Shown here piece after piece: positions 56,278-64,000 of a stretch of 64,000 nt of DNA. The position numbers and the translations under genes were made by a program. Numbering within the stretch: the first letter of the stretch is position 1; every line of letters starts with the position of its first letter. Below the pieces are notes generated by a model that did no database searches, was not told the DNA's origin, and saw nothing but the letters and a program-made list of their open reading frames with translations. This DNA comes from Lactarius indigo (taxonomy: Eukaryota; Basidiomycota; Agaricomycetes; Russulales; Russulaceae), in contig JAFKAC010000162.1 in the NCBI GenBank assembly GCA_025766275.1, positions 1-64,000 on the forward strand. The letters are read 5' to 3'.

Positions 56278-59200
56278 ATGGAGGACCTCTCACGTTGGCT
56301 TTCTGCAGGGTCTCTACTTATACATAGCGAGAAAGGCGGCCCTGCGACAAACCTTCGAGCAGTTCTTCTTGCGCGACTGGCTCAATATCGCGCGCAGCGC
56401 GAGCTTCCTGAACATGACGATGGCGACCTCTCACTGGAACAGGCTCAGGAGGAGACAGCACAAGAGGCCTTATCGGTCGTAGAAAGCGTTCAGAGAATAC
56501 TCGACCAGGATGCATCCCCGGCTCCTGCGGTTTCCGGGGAGGACACACCCGATAGAGGGCCCGCCATAGGCACGCGAGACATCTCGCAGCTCCGCACTCT
56601 CCTCTCTATCGTCTTTAAATGGGGTACCGAGCCCTTGCTTGCGCACGTACAAGTCGTGTGGCCAGCAAAAGGCCGCACTCAGACGCAGCTTGTTGATGCA
56701 AACGACGCCTCTCACTCGTATGAAAGACTCACCACTATGACACGACGGTTGCTCTTCTTGTTGTTCCCACGCGGGGTGCAGGGGACTCTCCCACAAACGC
56801 TCATCACGTCTACGCTCTTAAATCGTCATGTCACAGATATTCTACGCCCTGCAATCGCGCTTGGGTGGGTCCCAAAGGCCATGTTTCCCGAGTCTCTCCC
56901 AGTAGTGGACGATTTCAGACCCTTGGTAATGCGCTTGATGTCAATGTACGAGTTCCATTCGACCGCACACAGACCATAGAGCTGAGTATGGTCTCTGCAG
57001 CCTACCGCCATCGCAGACCATCGCGTCTCTTGGTGCCATCATGTCGTCCTCTCCACCGCCTCCGCAACACGTCCACAAATCCTGCGCATCTTTACTCAGC
57101 CGACAACTGATGCGCCCGGATGGCGTCCGTGGTTTGCTCGCAGCGGTATTCGGCGAGGGCGAGTCGGAGCAATCACCACTTGAGAAGCTCTTGCACGTTT
57201 CTCTGGTACTCGGCACAGTTCCTTCGGCCGTTAGTGCTGAGGTACGTGGGCGATACTAGTCTCAGACATTTTATAATGCGGTCGTAGGACTACTTCCGTT
57301 CCGTCGTTTCATGTTTGGTCGAATTACTCAAGACGAAGGTCTCTCCTGCTTACATCCGCGCGGCGTCTTTTTCGCTCTCGCGCATGATTACGGCAGAAGG
57401 CAACACACGTTATCACTCGCTTGTATCCGGCGTGCTTCTTTCGTTGTTGCATGATCCAATTCTTCTCATTACGCCCGATTTGTCGACGTCCGAGGAAACT
57501 AAAACGCTCACACCTGTTGAGGTGATTCAAATTATTCAGACATTCCTGACAAACACAGACCCCGCTCCAAGTCTTGTTTCAACCGCCCTGTCGCCAATTG
57601 TGACATCACTATATGCACTGCTTGGGACTCTCGCACGCACGAAGACGGCAGATCCGACGCTAAGGGAGTCGGTTCGTGGTTTACTGGTCGCTTGGGGACG
57701 CATGGTCTCCACGGACGAAGCCGTCGCGATTTTATGGGCGTGCGTCAACGGTCAAGGTGGTGAATGGGTCGTCAACACCGACGGAGGTGTGACGCGTGTA
57801 GAAAAGTGCGTTCGATAACCATTACTGCTCGCGCAAAATTAATGTCCAAAACAAGACAAGAGAAAGACCCGTCTTTGGCACTCTTTACACCAGACGATCT
57901 CAAAAAGGCCGAAGAGAGCGGCGCTCTTGGCGTCGATGCGAACTTCTTGGATCTACATCCCGACCCCGTGCACTTTGTGGCCTTCTTGAAGTCGCTGGAT
58001 CGACCGGATGTCGCATCAGAAGTTTTCGTCCGGCTTCTTGAGGGCTACCGAGAGTTGAAATCAGACAGCGACGGCGATCCTCTACGGTAATCGCAACAAC
58101 ACCAGCTTCTGCCGCTTTTTCACGCTTATGTACCCCTTTAGAACACTGCTTTTCTTACAACTAATCGTTCAGGTTCAAACACAAATGTCAAAAGATGGCC
58201 CATCTTCTAGCAATATCCTCAGCAAGCCTGAGCATGTCTTCTCGTTCATCAAGCATGCCTTGCAAAGTGACAGTACTATCCAAAGCCCCGAACCCAAGGC
58301 GGGTCTGAAAGAGCCTGGCGTACGCCAAGGGATGACAATGAAGGATCTTCGCATCGTTCCTACGGAAGATCATGAAGACGATTTGGATATGGGGGGTGAT
58401 AGCGACGATGAGACACCTAATCAGGAGGTGGCGCAGCCCGACATTGAGATGACAGTAACTGCTCTCAATCTGCTCCTTAGTGTACTTGAAGGTAAAACTT
58501 TTCACGTTCACCAAAACATTTCGCTTATTGACATCATCAGCAAACCCGAACCTCTCTGCACAGTCGGCCCCAGTTCTCAATGAAATGTTGGAAGACGTTG
58601 AACGACTAGCAAAGGCACCCTCCGAGCCCGTTCGCGCACTCGCCCGCGAGGGACGGATGGTGCTCACGGTCCGTCTCGCGTCTGCCTCAACGGCACCCTC
58701 CGGTCCCGCCCAGGAGCCCGAGGAAGAGCAGATCCGGTCCACCTATCAAAGGGCACTCAAGCTCCTCCAAGACGCCTTACTCCCCGTGCGCGCACACGGA
58801 CTACTCCTCCTGCGCGAACTAGTGACAACCCGCGCAGGCACCGCCCCACACGAGGTGGTTCGCGCGCTCGAGCCTGCCATCCGCGACGTGTTCCTGCAGG
58901 CAGTCCAGGACGACGACTCGTACATATTTCTGAACGCCGTGCAGGGCCTCGCTGCGCTTGCGGACTCTTTCGGCTCTGAGGCGCTGGGCGGGCTGGTAGG
59001 AGTTTACGCTGGAGGGTTGCAGGGGGTCGGCGCGGGTGCACTCACGCAACAGGATGTTGACATGCGTCTCCGTGTTGGGGAGGCTCTCGGGCAGGTCATT
59101 CGGCGATGCGGGGAGACGCTTCCACGGTATGGTCAGTTTCCACTTTCAATCACTCGAGATTTTTGTTTCTTATAAGCGTGTATTATTTTTGGGGTTGGTT

Positions 59201-59738
59201 GGGAACAGCCGACGTTCTAGTTCCCCGGCTGTTCTCGCTTGTTCGCAGCTCGTATCTGCCCACGACTATACGCACATCCTCCCTTTCCCTCCTCGCGACA
59301 TGCGCCGACACCGCCGACCTCGCCCTGCTACCCTACGCTCACGACCTTGCTAACGCGATGCTCGATCTCTTGCAAGTCGAGGGCGGCGCGTCTGCGCGCG
59401 CAGCAGACGTGAATCACCCGCCAACAGAGGCGGCGAGCATGGACACAGAGCCCACGACAGCCGACGCGAAGTTCCCGCCGTTCCGCCGTGCGTCGCTGCA
59501 CTTCCTCGGTGTGCTCGTGCGCGCGTACACGCGACGCGCATTTGCCTCGTCCCCGTCCGGTGTCGGAACAGCTGCTCGCGGCAATATTCCGCTGGGCGGT
59601 GACGATTTCCCCACGAGGCGCGCGACTACGACGCTGGGGTATGTCGCAGCGACGGATACAGACGCGGTTGTACGGGTTATGGCGCGGGAGGTGGGTGAGG
59701 CCGTGCGCACGCTGGAACGCTCGCGCGTTGGCCTTTGA
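56278..59738 (+). CDS. RTP1: RTP1/TANGO6-like RNA polymerase II assembly factor
   Basis: HEAT-repeat protein thought to help assemble and import RNA polymerase II (yeast Rtp1; animal TANGO6). Start MEDLSRWLSAGSLLIHSEKG. Blocks: ISQLRTLLSIVFKWGTEPLL, RPAIALGWVPKAMFPESLPV, HVHKSCASLLSRQLMRPDGV, DYFRSVVSCLVELLKTKVSP, LLTRT-type region EETKTLTPVEVIQIIQTFLT, PDPVHFVAFLKSLDRPDVAS, then the C-terminal regions TLLFLQLIVQVQTQMSKDGP with SKPEHVFSFIKHAL, LLPVRAHGLLLLRELVTTRA, DDSYIFLNAVQGLAALADSF, and RTP1_C2-like SYLPTTIRTSSLSLLATCAD followed by KFPPFRRASLHFLGVLVRAY. About seven introns, all restoring frame (for example GTAATCGC...CTTTAG before TLLFLQ). Stop TGA 59736-59738; roughly 1,000 residues. Family assignment is from the C-terminal blocks; the N-terminal half is weaker. 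Confidence 0.82.
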
Positions 59739-61532
59739 AATAAAATGAAAAAAGGCGAGCCGAAGCTATCTCTACTCTAGGCCCTTCTCTCAGCATCATG
59801 CTAACCATACTTATACAGTCTTCTCGTTGGTTCGGATGTGATCGAGTATAGTGGTTTATAATCATGGCTAGGATGGTTGTGTTGGTTGGAAGTCCGATTG
59901 GAGTCCGAGACGAACCTTACACAGTATTCCTCCGAACTTGACTTGGTGTTGTAGTATGCTGTTGGCGCATAGCAACACATCGAACTCGCTAACTGGAACA
60001 CCTAATCCTATCTACTCTTGTCGTGCACATCACAAGTTAAAATCGCGCGTGTTTGTCTATGCGTGCTACCGTTCTCGCTTTGGTTTTCAAAATGCTGGAC
60101 CGGCTTCGTTGCCACCAAGGTTGTCACATTGAATCGCCTACTGAGTCACGACTGCGCTAAAAATTTTTCCCCCTCACCTCACAGTATTGGCAATGTGTGT
60201 CAGTAGTCTATGCATTTTCTCACTACTCTCGTGCGCGTCATTCGAGCCTCCTCGCCGGTGGAAGAGGGGGCGAGTAGACCCAGCGGCGCACAAACCGTCG
60301 CATCGCCCACTGTTACTTGGTGCACACCTGGCTCTGGCTCTTCATTTAGATCTAGATTGAGGTACTAAACAACTGCTCTCGTCGTATATCAACTTTGCAG
60401 TTACATTTCCCCCCAGGGGGTATCGACAGAGGTAAGAAATGCGATAAACGGGCGTAGATGCGGTCCAGCTTTTTGAATGTAAACCCGTGACGCACCATGA
60501 GATCGACTATGGTGTACGAGACCCTAAGCTGGCAGTGGGGCTGTGCTTGCCGCTGCTGTAGTCCTTAATTGTACTCAAGCTATAACTTAGTGGGCATTAG
60601 CGGGGCACAAAAGTTGGATCAACGCCGATCGCCTAGTACGACGCCAGTCCCCGGCGGCTTCCCATATAGAGTAACAAAAACATAGCATTTCCGCACTGAT
60701 CGGGCTCCTATAAAATAAAACTGAGCCAAGGCGACGGGAAATCACATATCGAAGATACGTCGGCGGGGCCCACACAGAGCAAGCCGACCAATGCAGTGAC
60801 AGGCAGGGCTGGTGAGAAGTGCGCGGCCTCAAAAGGGCGTTATCGTATGCCAGTGCGTGACGAACGAGTACGGCAGCATCGAGAGTCAGCGGTGCAGTTC
60901 GGTAGGATTGAATTAGGCAACTAGGTACTACAACCGATAGCTAGCTCAAAATTCTCCCCGAACCAGCTGGTCGCGCGAGGAGAATGAAAAAAACAAAAAC
61001 AAAAAAAACAATGGAGACAGTGACTGACCGCATTTGCCTGCCAAGAATTCTTTCAGCAGAAATGAACTTCCCTCCTGTAAAATACCTTTCATTTGTTCAT
61101 GCAAAGTAGTGTATCCATACCTGCACTGAATCACAAAGCGCTCCTTTGTCATTCCCCATGCACATGCGAAGCATGGCTCGCTAGTTAGTAAAATATTAAA
61201 ACAACCGTGACTGTAAGGCCCGACGCTGATCGTCAGCCAAAGGCGAATCAACTGTTCGTTAACCCAGCTCGTAGTACACACTATCGCCAAGTCTTCTCAT
61301 CGCATCTTCTCACCGAAAGTCCCATTTGAAACCAACCCAAATCTTACGACTGCTGCATGCTGCATACTGTACCGGAATAACCCGTCCCAGAGCTTCGTCA
61401 TATCCTTTTTTGAAAGATTTGAAGGGGAGGAGAGTGATTGGATTGTCAGCTGCCATCTAGTTGGAGCAGCATGTGGGCGAGGCCACCAACGCTCGGATCT
61501 CAAAGCGTGGAAACAACCTTCAAAAAAGAGTG
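59739..61532. other. 1.8 kb intergenic between convergent genes
   Basis: No domain-bearing ORF on either strand. An A-rich run occurs at about 60987-61011. No tRNA-like structure was noticed. Confidence 0.45.
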
Positions 61533-63475
61533 TTACTCTACCTCATCGAGTAGGCGTACCAGCTTTTTCAGTTCCTCGCAGGTCTCAGGGTCGCACCGAT
61601 GCTCGAAGGAATCCCCAAAGTCAACGACGCGTATTTCACCATCGGCGTCGCACGTGAAATGCGACGCCGCCGCCGGAAAACCAAGGCCAGATCCGTGCAC
61701 TTTGCGCGCGTGTCTCGCGATGGCTCTCCTGCACGCATAACCGACAAAGCCACTGTCAGATCCGGGGAGGGGGGAGGTCGGAACGAGCGCCCGTGATTGC
61801 ACGCACCTCTGTCGTGGGCTGCAGTCGCGGAAGTTCTTCAGCTTCGGACCTGTGTCCTCCAGCACGATGACATAGAACTCGCCGCGATACGTGTAGGTAC
61901 CCCAGTAGCGCGGAACGGTGGTGCCCTCGATGCGCGGGACCGAGAGGAAGCGCTCGTAAGCGCATGCCTCGCGGTGCGCAGACTCGATGTGCTCGTGCAG
62001 GAAGAGCTTCGCAAGAACCTGCATCGACTGGTCCAGCGTGCTGCGCCATGCCTCGAGGCAACCCTCGTACGCGACATGCTCGCACAGCACGAGCTGGTGT
62101 TGTGGCTCGGGTAATTCGGGCGGATCCGGGAGTGTTCCGAGGGCGGGACAGTCTTTCGGGACGGGCGGGATGATGGGGGAAGAGGTATGGAGCGGGGTGG
62201 CCGACAGCCGGGGGGCCGCCTCCTGCTGCTGCAAACGCGCCCGGCGAAGAAGACGGGCAGTGGGAGAAACCCCCGCAGCCTTGTACGAGAAGGCCAGAAC
62301 CTGCAGTCACTCAGCGGCTGCTTTCAGAAGGCCAGCGGCGGGTAGCCGACGCACTTGCTCTTGGGACACACTACTGCCTGGTACGACGGTCTCTGTTCCT
62401 GAGAAGTGTTTCCGTTCGGTGGTAGTGGTGCTACTCGGGAGGACAGGCCCTAGACTTTCCAATTCACAGGCCGCGGGAAAGAGGAGGGGATCCCTTAGAC
62501 CTGCCAAAATCATAGCTGTAAGAAGGGCCGGCAGTGGCTTGTCCTCGAGATCTGACACGCCGGAGTCTTCAGGGTGTTCAGATGAGACCCAGTATGCTGG
62601 AGACACTAACAGAGTGTGACCAAGTTCAAGGCGGGGGTCTGGAACAAATATGTGAAGGGGACAGAACCTCTTTCAGTGGGCGTACCGATCTCCACAAGAC
62701 GAAAAACGGTCGTGCTGAAGAGTATTGCGAATCTAACATTCGCGGCGAGCATGCGGTAGCCGATCTGGACGCAAGACCGTGTTAAATACGGAAGTGACAC
62801 ACAGATTCAAACGCAAACCTGAACAAGAACTGCAGGCAGACCCTCATGTGTAGAGGAAGATTGTAAAACAAGGCCAGATTGTAAGTCAGGCAGGTCGCGT
62901 ATGGCCTCATGGGAATAGTCTTGTCCGACCAGGACCACGTAGTCGCCGCACACTGTAGACCAGTCATTGCGCCACGAGTTAGGCTGGCGCGGGATGGTAA
63001 ATGTAACTTTGTCGAGAACCAGATTAAATGCGAGCGTTAGACCTCGCACTGCGACGAAGGCCACCCCACCGATAGTCACGCGGACATCTGTAGTGACATC
63101 CATTCCGGAATAGCCGCGACCAGCCATCCCGATTTCCCTAGGGAGATAATCAAGGCAAGTCGCCAGATTGTCCGGTATGTCCGAAGTCCACAGTGGGGCG
63201 CCAGTGAAGGAAAAGGCACCAGGGCTGGCAAGGAAACCTGGTAGGGCACCGAGAAGTCGGTCCGGAAGCGACGGCTCTAAGCGAGCAAACCTAGGCACTA
63301 GGGTGGACTCAGGCTGCAGCACGGCGGTCCAACGAGGAGTTGAATTCAAAATAGGATCTCCGTCAATGGGCATGCGTGTGGGGATGATGTAGTCGATAAA
63401 TTGGGACCAAGGTTTGGAGATGTTGCCCTCGTTCCAATTTTCGGGGGTGACAGCAGGGAGAGGGATACTGGCCAT
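61533..63475 (-). CDS. unknown N-terminal region plus degenerate protein-kinase-like domain
   Basis: Spliced model from MASIPLPAVTPENWNEGNIS (63475). Exon 1 ends VLVQ; intron GTTTGCGTTT...GTCCAG joins IGYRMLAANVRFAILFSTTV; intron GTACGCCC...TTCCAG joins PRLELGHTLLVSPAYWVSSE; then a Ser/Thr-rich stretch to SVSQEQ. A GTGCGT donor and TGCAG acceptor (about 62359-62303) remove the apparent stop at 62307-62309 and join VLAFSYKAAGVSPTARLLRR. The C-terminal part resembles fungal protein-kinase-like folds: HEHIESAHREACAYERFLSV, VPRYWGTYTYRGEFYVIVLE, then, after another intron, GYACRRAIARHARKVHGSGL and EIRVVDFGDSFEH. The VVDFG motif is kept, but the catalytic loop HGDL/HRD is replaced by HGSGLGF, so it is probably a pseudokinase. 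The N-terminal region is unknown to me. The alternative is two genes split at the 62307 stop. Confidence 0.6.
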
Positions 63476-64000
63476 GGTATTCGCGCTGTGAGTTATCAGT
63501 GTCAGTAGGGGAGAAAATAAAAGTGAGGTGAGAGAGCCACGGGCTCTATTATGTACCGTCTGGTTTTTAAGCGGTGCTGGCGATACAAAGCAGTGGTCTA
63601 AATCCCAAGCTTGAAGGTATATCATCATTAAATTTTCGTTCACTCCGTATCCGCCTTCAAGTTTCCGATTGTTGTTGCCGTTTCGAAAGTCCGAATAACC
63701 TGTCCCGTGACTTGAATACAAAATGAGACGGCCGTAACGTCTCGCTTCCACGTCAATTGGCCTGTACGTCGGTTGAACAAACGAAAGACGAGGAAGGACG
63801 CCAGGTGGGGATCCGAGGGAACGGCTGCCGTCGTCCACATAAAGGGGTTCGGGATCAGATCGCCTAGTGTGCCGCTTGAAATTGTAGCTCTGTTGGAAAT
63901 TTTGGGACTTCCGACCCGTCTCAAGCTAGAGTCACCTATGCTTGGCCGGTCTATGCCGGAGTGTAGTCTGAGCCACGGCACGTGCTCGTTCTTCTTTTTC
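63476..64000 (-). other. possible 3' end of an unidentified minus-strand gene
   Basis: A minus-strand open frame covers 63640-63981 with a credible composition (FMWTTAAVPSDPHLASFLVF, LFNRRTGQLTWKRDVTAVSF) and ends at 63640. No ATG is visible inside the window, so if real its 5' end lies beyond 64000. No domain recognised. The segment 63476-63640 would then be the spacer or promoter for the kinase-like gene. Confidence 0.3.

Noticed and set aside
62307..62309. In-frame TGA read as the end of a separate gene (..KAAAE)
   Set aside because: It lies inside a well-formed GTGCGT...TGCAG intron whose removal keeps frame into the kinase-like part; the one-gene model was preferred but not proven.
1..64000. 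tRNA, rRNA genes or CRISPR-like arrays
   Set aside because: No cloverleaf with B-box-like GGTTCGA context, no rRNA core sequence and no regularly spaced repeats were seen; a covariance-model scan was not possible here.

Overview
This is a fungal nuclear window, almost certainly from an Agaricomycete (wood-decay type basidiomycete). The evidence is intron-dense genes with short 50-75 bp introns, tight packing of housekeeping genes on both strands, a DUF6535 membrane protein (a family known from mushroom-forming fungi), an expanded P450 cluster, a secreted type-B carboxylesterase and a Ty3/gypsy LTR retrotransposon. Gene models were spliced by eye from conserved protein blocks and GT/GC...AG signals, so outer coordinates are firmer than internal exon edges.

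Layout. 0.9-3.5 kb: hybrid histidine kinase with damage around its H-box exon. 4.1-4.8 kb: dihydrofolate reductase. 4.9-7.4 kb: RanBP1-domain nucleoporin-like protein. 9.8-12.4 kb: secreted carboxylesterase/lipase. 13.1-14.9 kb (-): DEK_C/HIRIP3-like chromatin protein. 15.0-17.9 kb (-): STT3, catalytic subunit of oligosaccharyltransferase. 18.0-39.4 kb: four related cytochrome P450 copies (A pseudogene, B inverted, C and D apparently intact), interrupted by SOF1 (24.1-25.8 kb) and by a 6.7 kb gypsy element (30.0-36.7 kb), which itself carries a nested solo LTR of a second family. 39.7-40.2 kb: a decayed COG8 fragment. 40.6-44.1 kb (-): DUF6535 protein. 45.9-47.5 kb (-): intact COG8. 48.2-48.5 kb: solo LTR of the gypsy family. 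51.0-51.9 kb: GPI-anchored Ser/Thr-rich surface protein. 52.4-54.4 kb: TPR/J-domain co-chaperone. 54.6-56.2 kb (-): UBA-C2H2-UBX protein. 56.3-59.7 kb: RTP1/TANGO6-like RNA polymerase II assembly factor, divergent from the UBX gene over 121 bp. 61.5-63.5 kb (-): unknown N-terminal region joined to a degenerate protein-kinase-like domain.

How the genes work together. Most are independent housekeeping functions: folate, Ran transport, chromatin, ER N-glycosylation, ribosome biogenesis, Golgi tethering, proteostasis and polymerase assembly. The accessory 18-40 kb block is different. It shows tandem and inverted P450 duplication, LTR insertion, nested insertion and a stray COG8 copy, which indicates local duplication and transposon activity. 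No clearly new defence-like system was seen. The most notable points are the nested retroelement with 4-bp target duplications, the tail-to-tail P450 pair, the decayed COG8 copy, recurrent GC-AG introns, an ATG-only first exon in SOF1, and a translatable intron in the DHFR gene.
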